Below are positions 8,672 through 17,732 of a stretch of DNA of 64,000 bases, in pieces. The notes below the pieces were generated by a model that made no database searches, was not told the origin of the DNA, and worked only from the letters and a program-made list of their open reading frames with translations. How positions within the stretch are numbered: the first letter of the stretch is position 1; every line of letters begins with the position of its first letter. Position numbers and translations under genes: made by a program. Source of the DNA: Chloroflexota bacterium (GTDB taxonomy: Bacteria > Chloroflexota > Anaerolineae > Anaerolineales > VGOW01); NCBI GenBank assembly GCA_016875735.1, contig VGOW01000010.1:16001-80000 (forward strand), given 5' to 3'.

Positions 8672-8700
8672 AGAATAACACGGCGACGAAGATCGGTCAA
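8672..8700 (-). promoter_or_regulatory. Promoter of the his leader and operon
   Basis: On the minus strand TTGACC (8695-8700), a 17-nt spacer and TATTCT (8672-8677) match the sigma70-type consensus well. The expected start site is about 3 nt before the leader ATG. Confidence 0.85.
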
Positions 8701-8885
8701 CGAAATTTTGCCGATGGCCTCCATACAACCTGCCCAACCGCGCCGCCCCTCGCTTGTCCTCTCTGCATGAGACAACATCGCCAACCGAAGGCGGCGCAAA
8801 TCCAGCGGTTTGCATCTTTCGTTATGCTTGTCACAACCCTAAGATACTCAAATCCCTGTGGGCAGACTCAATCCGCGAGGAGCCT

Positions 8886-11800
8886 ATGAATCGTCTGCAC
8901 TCCTCAAACCGAAACCCGCCGCCCGCGAGTCGCAATCGCCTCGTCCCCGATTACGACTCGATGGATCGCGGCGCGTGCGGCATCGGCTTTGTGGCCGACC
9001 GATACGGCCGGCCCAGCCACGCTCTGCTCAACCTCGGATTGCAGGCGTTGATCAATCTTCAGCATCGCGGCGCGCTCAACGCCGACGGTGTCACCGGAGA
9101 TGGGGCCGGGATTCTGACCTCGCTCCCCAAACCGTTCTTCGCCCGCGAAGCCGAACAGCTCACCGGTCATCCGGTGGACGCCGACACCCTCGCCGTCGCC
9201 ACCCTTTTTCTGTATCCCGAAACCATCGACGACTGCCACGCCGTCTTCGAGATCGCCCTCGCCGCCGCCGGCCTGCATCTCATCGGCTGGCGCAGCGTGC
9301 CCACCGACTCGAGCACGCTCGGCCAATACGCCCGCGACACACAGCCCTTTATCACCCAAGCCCTCATCGAACACCCCAAAGGCATGTCCGCCGCCGAAGT
9401 GGAGCGCCGCCTTTTCATCACTCGCAAACGCTTCGACCGCGACGCCAACGGCCTCTCGCTCGCCGCCTACGTCGTCTCCTGTTCGAGCCAGACCATCGTG
9501 TACAAGGGCCTGCTCCTCGCCCCGCAACTCTCCGCCTTTTACGCCGACCTGCGCCATCCCGACTTCGCCCCCCACCTCGTCCTCTTTCATCAGCGATACA
9601 GCACCAACACCCTGCCCGCGTGGCACCGCGCCCAACCCTTCCGCGTCCTCTGCCACAACGGCGAGATCAACACCATTCAAGGCAACATCGCCTGGATGGC
9701 CTCCCGCGAAGCCGACTTACAACTCGACTCGCCCGACTATCACCTCCGCGCCGACGACCTGCACCCGATCATCGATCTCGACGGCTCCGACTCGGCCATG
9801 CTCGACAACGCCGCCGAACTGCTCACCCGCGCCGGGCGCGACATCCGCCACAGCCTGTCCATGCTCATCCCTTCGGCGTGGGAACAAACCGCCGATCAAC
9901 CTCAGTCCGTGCGCGACTTCTATCGCTATCACGCGGCCATCGCCGAACCGTGGGACGGCCCCGCCGCCATCGTCTTCAGCGATGGCCGATACGTCGGCGC
10001 GGCGCTCGACCGCAACGGCCTCCGCCCACTGCGCTACATCATCTGCGACGACGGACTCATCGGCGCGGCCTCCGAAGTCGGCGCGATCAACATCCGCGCC
10101 AAACACATCCTCGCCAAAGAACGCCTCGGCCCCGGCCAAATGTTTGCTGTGGATACCGCCACCGGCAAACTCCTCGACGACCATCACCTCAAACTGCACC
10201 TCGCAACCCTCAAGCCTTACGGCCAATGGCTGAGCGAAAACCTCCGCCCCCTCACCAACCGCGCCTTCCCCCTCCACCCCAACCACCCAACCCACCTAAC
10301 CACCCACCAAGCCGCCTTCGGCTACACCGCCGAAGAACTCGTCGTCGTCCTCCGCCCCATGGTCGAGAACCGCGCCGAAGCCGTGGGCTCGATGGGCGAC
10401 GACACGCCCGCCGCCATCCTCTCGCCTAAACCGCGCCCGCTCTATTCGTACTTCCGCCAGCGCTTCGCCGAAGTGACCAACCCGCCCATCGACTACCTCC
10501 GCGAAACGCACGTCATGTCTCTGCGAGTCCGACTCGGCCACCGCCCCAACCTCCTCACCGAGACCCCCGAACACGCGAAAGTTGTCGAACTCGAAAGCCC
10601 GTTCATCATTGACGCCGCGCTGGCTCATCTTCGGAACGATCCCGATCTCCGCGCCACCACCCTATCGACTCTGGTGGACGCCGCCGTGTGTTCCCGGCCC
10701 GGCGGACTGGCCCACGCCCTTCGCCTCCTCTGCGCCCGCGCCGAATCGGCGGCGCGCTCCGGCTCGCGCCTCATCATCCTCTCCGATGTCAACGTCGATC
10801 CCAAACGCACCTTCATCCCCTCCCTGCTCGCCGCCAGCGCCGTGCATCATGATCTGCTCAACGCCGGACTGCGCGGGCGCGTGAGCCTCGTCGTTGAAAG
10901 CGGCGAGCCGCGCGACGTTCATCATCTCGCCTGCCTGCTCGCCTACGGCGCAAACGCCGTCCATCCGTATCTCGCCCTCGCCACTGCGGCCAGCCTCGCC
11001 AGCGGCGGCCTCACCCCGGCGCGCGCCATGCGCAATTATCTGCACGCCGCCGAGCACGGCCTCTTCAAAATCATGTCAAAGATGGGCATCACCACCGTCG
11101 ACTCATACACCGGCGCGCAAATCTTCGAAGTCGTCGGACTCTCCAACGCCGTCATCGCCCGCTACTTCGAAGGCACGCCGGCTCACGTCGGCGGCCTCGA
11201 TCTCGACGACATCGGCAAGATCGTGATCGCCTGGCATCGGCGCGCATTCTTCCGCGACAACGTTTCGCTGGCCTCGCCCGGCTATTACAAATTCAAGCGC
11301 GACGGCGAAACGCACGCCTTCAGCCCGGAAGTGGTGCGCGCCCTGCACGAGGCAGTGGAAGCCGACGATTACGGCGAATACAAAAAATACAGCGCCCTCG
11401 TCCACTCGCGCCCGCCGGTGGATTTTCGTGATTTGTTGGATTTTGCCGTAGGGGCGCCTCGCGAGGCGCCCCTACCCGCGATGGGCGTCGAACCCGCCTC
11501 CTCCATCATCCGCCGATTCTCCACTGCGGCCATGTCGCACGGAGCGCTCTCCAAAGAGGCGCACGAAACGATGTCGGTGGCCATGAATCGACTCGGCTCG
11601 TTCAGCAATTCGGGCGAGGGCGGCGAAGAGTCGAGTCGGTATCACAACCAGAGAAACGATCGTATCAAACAAGTGGCCTCGGGCCGATTCGGAGTGACGG
11701 CCAGCTATCTTGTCAACGCCGATGAATTGCAAATTAAAATGGCGCAGGGCGCGAAGCCCGGCGAAGGCGGCCAGCTCCCCTCGCACAAAGTGACGGCGGA

Positions 11801-13382
11801 GATTGCCGCACTGCGCTTCGCCCAACCGGGCATGATCCTCATTTCGCCGCCGCCGCACCACGACATTTACAGCATCGAAGACCTCGCCCAACTCATTTAC
11901 GATTTGCGGCAAATCAATCCGCGCGCGGCGATCTCGGTGAAGTTGGTGGCGCAGGCGGGCGTGGGCACCATCGCCGCCGGGGTGGCCAAAGCCGGCGCAG
12001 ATGTGATTCTGATCAGCGGGCACAACGGCGGCACGGGCGCGTCGCCGCTCTCGTCGGTGAAGTATGCCGGCGTGGCTTGGGAACTGGGACTCGCCGACGC
12101 GCAACATGCATTGGTGAACAGCGGGCTACGCGGCCGAGTCCGTTTGCGCGTGGATGGCGGACTGCGCACCGGGCGCGACGTGGTGATCGCCGCACTGCTC
12201 GGCGCGGACGAGTTTTCGTTCGGCACGGTGGCGGCGGTGGCTATCGGCTGTGTGATGGCTCGCGCTTGCCACCTCAACACTTGCCCGGCGGGTATCGCCA
12301 CGCAAGACCCCAAACTGCGAGCCAAATTCCACACTCCGCCCGATCATCTCATGTCGTTCATGAAATTTGTGGCCGAAGAGGCGCGGGGGATTCTGGCGAG
12401 CATTGGGTTGAGTTCAATGCAAGAGGCGGTGGGCCGCGTGGATTTGTTGAAGCAAGTTTCGCCGGGCCTGCCCGGCAACCCGCCCGTTGATCTCACGCGG
12501 TTGACCACGCTTCCCGATGCCGAAGGCCCGCGCAGTTATGTGGGCCAGCCGAATCCGTTAGTGGGGTCGGCGCCCCTGAATCGGACTCTGCTGGTGGAAG
12601 CGGTGAGCGCCATCGAGACGCGCGATCCCGTTGAGTTGCATTATCCGATCACCAACCGCACGCGCGCGTTCGGCGCGTTGGTGGCGAGCGCGGTTGCGAA
12701 GCGGTATGGCGATGCAGGGTTGCCGCCGCACACCATAGTAGTGCGCGCGCGCGGGAGCGCCGGGCAATCGTTTGGCGCGTTCGCTGTGCGCGGGATGCAC
12801 ATGCACCTGCAGGGCGAGGCCAACGATTACGTGGGCAAGGGGCTGACCGGCGGCGAGATTGTGATCAAGCCTTCGCCCGATTATCACGGCGAGCATCCGG
12901 TGTTGGCGGGCAACGCCATTTTGTACGGGGCGACGGGCGGCTCGCTGTTCATCGCCGGGCGCGTGGGCGAACGGTTCGCAGTGCGCAATTCGGGCGCGGC
13001 GGCGGTGGTGGAGGGTGTGGGCGATCACGGCTGTGAATACATGACCGGCGGCGCAGTGGTGGTGTTGGGGCCGATTGGCCGAAACTTTGGGGCGGGCATG
13101 AGCGGCGGGGTGGCGGTATTGCAGATTGCAGATTTCGGATTGCGGATTGCGGATTGCATCAATGCCAGCATGGTGAGGATCGACTCTGTGGCGGATGAAG
13201 ATGCGGAATGGTTGCGAGGGATGATCGCGCGGCACGCGCAACTTACGGACAGCGCCCGGGCGAAACACATTCTCGCCCATTTCGATCCGAGTCAATTCAT
13301 CAAAGTTGCGCCGAGGGGTGAGCCGTTGAAGGAGCCGCTGAGGCCGGAGGTAGTGGCCGTGCCGGAGCCAGCGGTCGCATAA
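8886..13382 (+). CDS. gltB: Glutamate synthase large (ferredoxin/NADPH-type) subunit
   Basis: GltB transfers the amide nitrogen of glutamine to 2-oxoglutarate. The predicted protein is 1498 residues. A propeptide of about 30 residues ends before Cys in DRGACGIGFVA, the N-terminal nucleophile of the class II glutaminase domain. The central and FMN domains include SNSGEGGEESSRYH, VKLVAQAGVGTIAAGVAKAGAD and ISGHNGGTGASPLSS. The [3Fe-4S] cysteines are in CHLNTCPAGIATQDP, and the C-terminal beta-helix domain contains GKGLTGGEIVIKPSP. ATG 8886 has GAGGAG 4 nt upstream. Two repeats lie inside the gene, at 11448-11475 and 13119-13158. No gltD is present in the window, so the electron donor subunit is elsewhere or the enzyme is ferredoxin-dependent. 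The region 8701-8885 between the divergent his leader and gltB holds nothing else I can support. Confidence 0.96.
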   Translation: MNRLHSSNRNPPPASRNRLVPDYDSMDRGACGIGFVADRYGRPSHALLNLGLQALINLQHRGALNADGVTGDGAGILTSLPKPFFAREAEQLTGHPVDADTLAVATLFLYPETIDDCHAVFEIALAAAGLHLIGWRSVPTDSSTLGQYARDTQPFITQALIEHPKGMSAAEVERRLFITRKRFDRDANGLSLAAYVVSCSSQTIVYKGLLLAPQLSAFYADLRHPDFAPHLVLFHQRYSTNTLPAWHRAQPFRVLCHNGEINTIQGNIAWMASREADLQLDSPDYHLRADDLHPIIDLDGSDSAMLDNAAELLTRAGRDIRHSLSMLIPSAWEQTADQPQSVRDFYRYHAAIAEPWDGPAAIVFSDGRYVGAALDRNGLRPLRYIICDDGLIGAASEVGAINIRAKHILAKERLGPGQMFAVDTATGKLLDDHHLKLHLATLKPYGQWLSENLRPLTNRAFPLHPNHPTHLTTHQAAFGYTAEELVVVLRPMVENRAEAVGSMGDDTPAAILSPKPRPLYSYFRQRFAEVTNPPIDYLRETHVMSLRVRLGHRPNLLTETPEHAKVVELESPFIIDAALAHLRNDPDLRATTLSTLVDAAVCSRPGGLAHALRLLCARAESAARSGSRLIILSDVNVDPKRTFIPSLLAASAVHHDLLNAGLRGRVSLVVESGEPRDVHHLACLLAYGANAVHPYLALATAASLASGGLTPARAMRNYLHAAEHGLFKIMSKMGITTVDSYTGAQIFEVVGLSNAVIARYFEGTPAHVGGLDLDDIGKIVIAWHRRAFFRDNVSLASPGYYKFKRDGETHAFSPEVVRALHEAVEADDYGEYKKYSALVHSRPPVDFRDLLDFAVGAPREAPLPAMGVEPASSIIRRFSTAAMSHGALSKEAHETMSVAMNRLGSFSNSGEGGEESSRYHNQRNDRIKQVASGRFGVTASYLVNADELQIKMAQGAKPGEGGQLPSHKVTAEIAALRFAQPGMILISPPPHHDIYSIEDLAQLIYDLRQINPRAAISVKLVAQAGVGTIAAGVAKAGADVILISGHNGGTGASPLSSVKYAGVAWELGLADAQHALVNSGLRGRVRLRVDGGLRTGRDVVIAALLGADEFSFGTVAAVAIGCVMARACHLNTCPAGIATQDPKLRAKFHTPPDHLMSFMKFVAEEARGILASIGLSSMQEAVGRVDLLKQVSPGLPGNPPVDLTRLTTLPDAEGPRSYVGQPNPLVGSAPLNRTLLVEAVSAIETRDPVELHYPITNRTRAFGALVASAVAKRYGDAGLPPHTIVVRARGSAGQSFGAFAVRGMHMHLQGEANDYVGKGLTGGEIVIKPSPDYHGEHPVLAGNAILYGATGGSLFIAGRVGERFAVRNSGAAAVVEGVGDHGCEYMTGGAVVVLGPIGRNFGAGMSGGVAVLQIADFGLRIADCINASMVRIDSVADEDAEWLRGMIARHAQLTDSARAKHILAHFDPSQFIKVAPRGEPLKEPLRPEVVAVPEPAVA
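11448..11475. repeat. Perfect 28-nt palindrome inside gltB
   Basis: GTAGGGGCGCCTCG and its exact reverse complement abut with no spacer. The element is read as VGAPREAPLP in a variable linker just before the FMN-domain block of GltB. Confidence 0.9.
13119..13158. repeat. GCAGATT/GCGGATTGC repeat inside gltB
   Basis: The words TTGCAGATTGCAGATTTCGG and ATTGCGGATTGCGGATTGC encode an extra peptide, LQIADFGLRIADC, near the C-terminal glxB-like domain, keeping the frame open. Confidence 0.75.
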
Positions 13383-13404
13383 CAAACCCCGCAATCGAAA
13401 AATA

Positions 13405-13479
13405 TTCACCACAGAGATCACGGAGTCCACAGAGATTTGCAGATGTTTTCTCCGCACCCTCCGTGCGCTCAGTGGTGAA
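13405..13479. repeat. CACAGAG-type inverted repeat downstream of gltB
   Basis: The left arm begins TTCACCACAGAGATCACGG at 13405 and the right arm ends CCGTGCGCTCAGTGGTGAA at 13479. The imperfect arms are about 30 nt. There is no T tract. It fills the first part of the 294-nt space between gltB and the LysE-type gene. Confidence 0.8.
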
Positions 13480-13534
13480 ATTGTGTGCGGCGGGTTATGA
13501 ACTCTGCCCAACATCTACCCGCCAAAATTTGTCA

Positions 13535-13563
13535 TTGACGAGACGGCGCGCGCCGCGTATAAT
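13535..13563 (+). promoter_or_regulatory. Strong sigma70-like promoter of the LysE-glnA unit
   Basis: TTGACG (13535-13540), a 17-nt spacer and a perfect TATAAT (13558-13563) give an expected start near 13570. This is about 107 nt before the LysE-type ATG, leaving room for the leader terminator described next. Confidence 0.85.
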
Positions 13564-13616
13564 GCGCCCAGTTGCTGAGTAATAACAGCAATTCAACAGA
13601 ATACTTTTCAGGCCAC

Positions 13617-13661
13617 GACGCCTTCGCGCACATTAGTGTGATGCCGAAGGCGTCTTTTTTT
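13617..13661 (+). terminator. Leader terminator before the LysE-type gene and glnA
   Basis: GACGCCTTCG (13617-13626) pairs exactly with CGAAGGCGTC (13645-13654), the loop carries an inner CACA/TGTG hairpin, and a T7 run follows. It lies between the promoter and the first gene, so it probably acts as an attenuator. A smaller hairpin TTGCTG/CAGCAA with an 8-nt loop lies at 13572-13591. The signal sensed is unknown. Confidence 0.8.
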
Positions 13662-13676
13662 GCTCAAGGAGTTTCA

Positions 13677-14306
13677 ATGCTTTCGACCGTTTTCGCAGGA
13701 ACCATCATCGCTATCTCGTTCGCCGCGCCGCCCGGCCCGGTGGCTATGGAGACCATCCGGCGCGGGTTGCGAGGCGGCTTCCACCCCGCGCTCCGCGTTC
13801 AACTCGGATCGATCATCGGCGATCTGGCGTGGTGCGCCGCCGCGCTCATCGGCCTCGCGCCGCTGGCGCAAATTGCAATCATCCGCACACTCATCGGCAT
13901 CATCGGGGTTGTACTGCTTCTGTATTTCGGCGCGATAGGAATCCGCGATGCGCTTCGGCAATCCTCGCTCAATCTCGGCGCGGGGGGCGGGGAGAAAAAA
14001 GGCGCGTTCCGCGCCGGGGCGGCGATGGCGCTGGCCAACCCGATGGCCGTTGGGTATTGGGTGTCGGTCGGCGGGATCATGATCTCCAAAGGCATCATCG
14101 ACTCGGGCATGAGTCAAACCGGCGCGTTCATCGCCGGGTTCATCGCCGGAATGATTTTGTGGGCCGTGGCCATGGCCGCCATCGTCCGCTTTGGGAAACG
14201 ACTCGTCAACCCCCTCGCCTTCCGCGCCATCACCTTTGTTTGCGGCGCGGCCATGCTCTTCTTCGGCTTCGCGCTCGCATCGCAAATGATCAGCGCCATT
14301 CTGTAA
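13677..14306 (+). CDS. LysE/RhtB-family amino-acid exporter
   Basis: LysE/RhtB proteins export amino acids across the inner membrane. The 209-residue protein has about six membrane segments. The N-terminal STVFAGTIIAISFAAPPGPVAMETIRRGLRGG carries the family's PGP motif after helix 1, followed by LVVLLLYFGAIGIRDAL-like and C-terminal FVCGAAMLFFGFALAS segments. ATG 13677 has AAGGAG 7 nt upstream. The frame is open back to a TTG at 13572, only 8 nt after the -10 box, so a leaderless form with 35 extra residues is possible but less likely. glnA follows after 27 nt, so an operon and an amino-acid or glutamine-related substrate are inferred, not shown. Confidence 0.85.
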   Translation: MLSTVFAGTIIAISFAAPPGPVAMETIRRGLRGGFHPALRVQLGSIIGDLAWCAAALIGLAPLAQIAIIRTLIGIIGVVLLLYFGAIGIRDALRQSSLNLGAGGGEKKGAFRAGAAMALANPMAVGYWVSVGGIMISKGIIDSGMSQTGAFIAGFIAGMILWAVAMAAIVRFGKRLVNPLAFRAITFVCGAAMLFFGFALASQMISAIL

Positions 14307-14333
14307 TCAGTCATCATCGAAAGGAGTCACCTC

Positions 14334-15803
14334 ATGACACTCGAAGCAACCAAACCAGCAGAAACGGCTCTCGGAAAATTGGCGACCGCCAAAGAAGTGA
14401 TTCAGTTGGCGCGCAAGCAGGGACTCAAGATCGTCGATTTCAAGTTTGTGGATTTGCCCGGCACATGGCAGCACTTCAGCGCCACCCTCGACGAGCTGAC
14501 CGACTCCGTGTTCGCCGACGGCATCGGCTTCGACGGGTCGAGCATTCGCGGCTTTCAGGCCATTCACGAAAGCGATATGCTCCTCATTCCCGATCCGACC
14601 ACCGCCGTTGTCGATCCGGTGTGCGCCGTGCCGACTCTGAGCCTCGTCTGCAACGTCGTCGATCCGCTCACCCGCGAGCCGTACAGCCGCGACCCGCGCC
14701 ATATCGCGCAGAAGGCCGAAGCGCACCTCAAAAGCACCGGCATCGCCGACACGTCGTATTGGGGGCCGGAAGCGGAGTTCTTCATCTTCGACAGCGTGCG
14801 CTTCGATCAGAATCAGTACAGCGGCTTCTACGCGATTGATTCCGACGAGGGCATTTGGAACAGCGGCGCAAACGGAGGCCGTCCCAACTTGGGGCACCGC
14901 CCCCGTTGGAAAGAAGGCTACTTCCCGGTGTCCCCCGCCGACACCCTGCAAGACCTGCGCTCCGAGATCGTGCTGAAACTTGTCGAAGCCGGAATCGCGG
15001 TGGAAGTGCATCATCACGAAGTGGCGACTGCCGGGCAGTGCGAGATCGACATGCGCTTCGACACGCTGGTGAGCATGGCCGATCATTTGATGGCCTACAA
15101 GTACATCATCAAAAACATCGCTCGCGCGCACGGCAAGACGGCCACCTTCATGCCCAAACCCATTTGGGGCGACAACGGCTCCGGGATGCACGTGCATCAA
15201 TCGTTGTGGAAAGACGGCGCGACGCTCATGGCCGACGCGAAAGGCTACGCCGGACTCTCGCCGCTCTCGAAGTATTACATCGGCGGATTGCTCAAGCACG
15301 CCCCGGCCCTGCTCGCGCTCGTCGCGCCGACGGTGAACTCGTATCATCGGCTCGTGCCGGGCTTCGAGGCGCCGGTCAACCTTGTGTATTCGCGCCGCAA
15401 TCGTTCGGCGGCAGTGCGCATCCCCATGTACAGCGAAAACCCGAAGGCTAAGCGCATCGAGTTCCGCTGTCCCGATCCCTCATGCAATCCGTATCTTGCC
15501 TTCGCCGCCATGCTCATGGCCGGCCTCGACGGCATCGAGAAGAAGATCGATCCGGGCGAACCGGCGGATTACGATCTGTTCGAGCATCACGGCAGCAACG
15601 GGCACGGGCCGGTGAAGCAAGTGCCCGGCTCACTGCCCGAAGCGCTGGCCGCGCTCGAAGCCGATCACGCCTTCCTGCTCAAAGGCGGCGTGTTCACCAA
15701 AGACGTTCTGCAAACATGGATCGAAATGAAGCGGGCGAAAGAGATCGACCCGATCCGTTTGCGCCCGCACCCTTACGAGTTCCACCTCTACTACGATTGT
15801 TAG
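14334..15803 (+). CDS. glnA: Type I glutamine synthetase
   Basis: GlnA makes glutamine from glutamate, ammonia and ATP. At 489 residues it matches GS-I. Motifs seen are [24 protein letters not shown], the metal site [61 protein letters not shown] and the Glu loop [16 protein letters not shown]. The segment [11 protein letters not shown] aligns with the adenylylation region of GS-I beta enzymes and keeps the tyrosine, so control by adenylylation is possible. An AAGGAG ribosome site lies 7 nt before ATG 14334. It probably shares the LysE promoter and attenuator. Confidence 0.97.
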   Translation: MTLEATKPAETALGKLATAKEVIQLARKQGLKIVDFKFVDLPGTWQHFSATLDELTDSVFADGIGFDGSSIRGFQAIHESDMLLIPDPTTAVVDPVCAVPTLSLVCNVVDPLTREPYSRDPRHIAQKAEAHLKSTGIADTSYWGPEAEFFIFDSVRFDQNQYSGFYAIDSDEGIWNSGANGGRPNLGHRPRWKEGYFPVSPADTLQDLRSEIVLKLVEAGIAVEVHHHEVATAGQCEIDMRFDTLVSMADHLMAYKYIIKNIARAHGKTATFMPKPIWGDNGSGMHVHQSLWKDGATLMADAKGYAGLSPLSKYYIGGLLKHAPALLALVAPTVNSYHRLVPGFEAPVNLVYSRRNRSAAVRIPMYSENPKAKRIEFRCPDPSCNPYLAFAAMLMAGLDGIEKKIDPGEPADYDLFEHHGSNGHGPVKQVPGSLPEALAALEADHAFLLKGGVFTKDVLQTWIEMKRAKEIDPIRLRPHPYEFHLYYDC

Positions 15804-15815
15804 CCGCCACCGCGA

Positions 15816-15856
15816 ATCGAAAACGCCCGACCCCGATGAGGCCGGGCGTTTTCGAT
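15816..15856. terminator. Bidirectional terminator between glnA and the YeeE-rhodanese gene
   Basis: ATCGAAAACGCCCG (15816-15829) pairs perfectly with CGGGCGTTTTCGAT (15843-15856). The A and T runs inside the arms suit termination from both convergent genes. Confidence 0.88.
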
Positions 15857-15866
15857 CCACATCAGA

Positions 15867-17108
15867 TTATCCGCATCCGCCGCCGCTTTTGTCGCGTTGC
15901 AGCTGCAATTTGATTTTCGGTTCGTACTCTAACGCTTCGTATTCGATCGGACTCGGCGCGGAGGCTTCGTAACGATCGCCCAGCGCGGCGGCGAAAGCAA
16001 AGCGCAGAGTCTCGGGTGGAGCGGAAGGAGTCGGCGTGATGGCCAGCTCGTCTTTGCCAAAGAACGCCAGCCAATTGTTGACGCCGCCTTCCAAAATATA
16101 CACGTTGGGCACGGCTTCGGCGACGAGCGTCTTCCATGCTTCGGTGGCGGCGGTCTCGTCGTTGCTCATCACCACAATCACCCGGTTCGGCGCGGCGTGG
16201 GCAATGAGTTCGGGAACGAGAGTCTTTACTTCGGCGGGGCTGATGCGGCGCGCGCCGCGCAGATGAAACAGGTTGTAGTCGGCTTCACTGCGAACATCGA
16301 GCATCACCAACTGCAAGGTGTTGTCGTACATCGTGTGGAACAGTTCGGCGGGGACGATCTGCGTTTCGCGATTCGCCAGCGCCGCATCTTTGGCCGGGGC
16401 GAGGCGCGCATATTTTTGCTCGGTGGTGGGCGAGCCGATGAGGATCACGCCGACCGCCACGGCCAGCAATGCCGCGCCGCCCGCCAGCCGCAGTTTCGGT
16501 TCTTTCGCCAGATCGCGTTTGCCGAAGAGCCGCTCCAATTGTTCCGCGCCCCAAAACATGAAGAGCGCCATCGCCACAACGAGAGTCACGACGACGCCCG
16601 TCGGCAGGTTGAGCCAATCCATCAACGTGAAGCGGCCGAGATAGCCGCTGTTCTGCCACCAGTGGTCAAAGTAGATTTCGGTTTCGCCGAAGAGGAAGAT
16701 GCCGAACAACACGCCGAGCACGAAGAACAGCGCGTCGAGTTTGCCGGTGACCATGCCCACCAGCGAGGTGCCCGGGCAGAAGCCGCCGATGATGAAGCCG
16801 ACGCCCATGATCAGGCCGCCCACGATCATCGGCCAAAGGTAAGTCGTGTTCACGTAGATTTGGCCGTAATCCAAAATGCCGAGTCCCACCATCGTAAAGA
16901 TCAGCGCCATCGCCGTGACGATCGCGCCGAACATCACTTTGAGCACGGTCAGTTCGGTGAAGTAGAATTGCGCGGCCAGTTTTTGGGAATTGCCGAAGCC
17001 CGATATTTCCAGCACGTAGCCAAAGGCAAAGCCGATGGCGAGGAAGGCCAGATACGACCACGGGTTATCGGCGCTGGTGGTTAGGAGAGAGGGGAGAGGG
17101 AAGTTCAT
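15867..17108 (-). CDS. YeeE/YedE transporter with a degenerate rhodanese domain and Cys tail
   Basis: YeeE/YedE proteins carry sulfur compounds such as thiosulfate across the membrane. This 413-residue protein has an N-terminal polytopic half with the family cysteine motif GGFCPGTSLVG near residue 110 and about 8-9 helices, then a soluble rhodanese-like domain (about residues 250-350: LVMLDVRSEADYNLFHLRGAR). At the rhodanese active-site loop the sequence is VVMSNDETA, so the catalytic Cys is replaced, apparently by Ser. The extreme C-terminus is KSGGGCG, a flexible Gly-Cys tail that recalls the GGCGG sulfur-carrier tail of SoxY. It is paired with the next YeeE gene (16 nt apart) and ends at a shared terminator with glnA. 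Confidence 0.85.
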   Translation of the reverse strand: MNFPLPSLLTTSADNPWSYLAFLAIGFAFGYVLEISGFGNSQKLAAQFYFTELTVLKVMFGAIVTAMALIFTMVGLGILDYGQIYVNTTYLWPMIVGGLIMGVGFIIGGFCPGTSLVGMVTGKLDALFFVLGVLFGIFLFGETEIYFDHWWQNSGYLGRFTLMDWLNLPTGVVVTLVVAMALFMFWGAEQLERLFGKRDLAKEPKLRLAGGAALLAVAVGVILIGSPTTEQKYARLAPAKDAALANRETQIVPAELFHTMYDNTLQLVMLDVRSEADYNLFHLRGARRISPAEVKTLVPELIAHAAPNRVIVVMSNDETAATEAWKTLVAEAVPNVYILEGGVNNWLAFFGKDELAITPTPSAPPETLRFAFAAALGDRYEASAPSPIEYEALEYEPKIKLQLQRDKSGGGCG

Positions 17109-17124
17109 GGGATTCTCCTTTTGG

Positions 17125-17700
17125 CTACAGCCAAAGTTTCCTCACAAAATAGGCGAGCATGTATGCGCCGCCGAAGACGGCGAACATGAACGCCCACGCT
17201 CCCACCGAAAGCACCGCGCCGCCCGATAGCGCCAACCCCGATGTGCAGCCGCGAGCCATGCGCGCGCCGTAGCCCATGATCGCGCCGCCGAGGAAAGCGA
17301 AGAACCATCGTTGGCGGGCGGTGATGTTGGGACCCTTGTTCGTTTCGATCTTCAAGCGCCCATTGAGCCAACCGGCCACGAAGCCGCCGATCATCGCGCC
17401 GACCACCACCATCACCACCCAATCGTCGAGCGGGTTTTTGTCGCCGCCAGCCAGTTTGAGGAGGTAGGGCGTGCGGTCAACATGCTCAGGGGCAATGGCA
17501 TCTTCCACGAGGACGAGGTAGCGGTTCAGCCCGCCCGATGCGCCGAGTCCGTTGCCGGTGAAGAAGAAAGCGGCGAACAACACGAGGCCGAGCAACAGCC
17601 CCCCGGTGTACGGATGCGCATAGTCTTTTGCCGGGCGGCGGAACAGAGCCGACAAACGATCTTTGAGAGTGATTGGTTTCGATTGAGTGAGAGCAGTCAT
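17125..17700 (-). CDS. YeeE/YedE family membrane protein
   Basis: The 191-residue protein has about four to five helices and the YeeE cysteine motif ARGCTSGLALSGGAVLSVGAW near the C-terminus. An extended loop (residues 60-95) lies between helices 1 and 2. In many bacteria two half-size YeeE proteins pair to transport thiosulfate or supply sulfur to other enzymes, and this one precedes the larger YeeE by 16 nt. Upstream lies the cytochrome c-b fusion. A role in sulfur compound uptake or export for the adjacent multiheme system is inferred from this order. Confidence 0.85.
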   Translation of the reverse strand: MTALTQSKPITLKDRLSALFRRPAKDYAHPYTGGLLLGLVLFAAFFFTGNGLGASGGLNRYLVLVEDAIAPEHVDRTPYLLKLAGGDKNPLDDWVVMVVVGAMIGGFVAGWLNGRLKIETNKGPNITARQRWFFAFLGGAIMGYGARMARGCTSGLALSGGAVLSVGAWAFMFAVFGGAYMLAYFVRKLWL

Positions 17701-17732
17701 GGCAACTCCACAAGAAAAAGGTGGGCGAGCGA

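Noticed and set aside
8858..10429. Arg/Pro-rich 523-codon frame overlapping gltB
   Set aside because: It overlaps the well-conserved GltB frame and has the composition of a GC-rich shadow frame.
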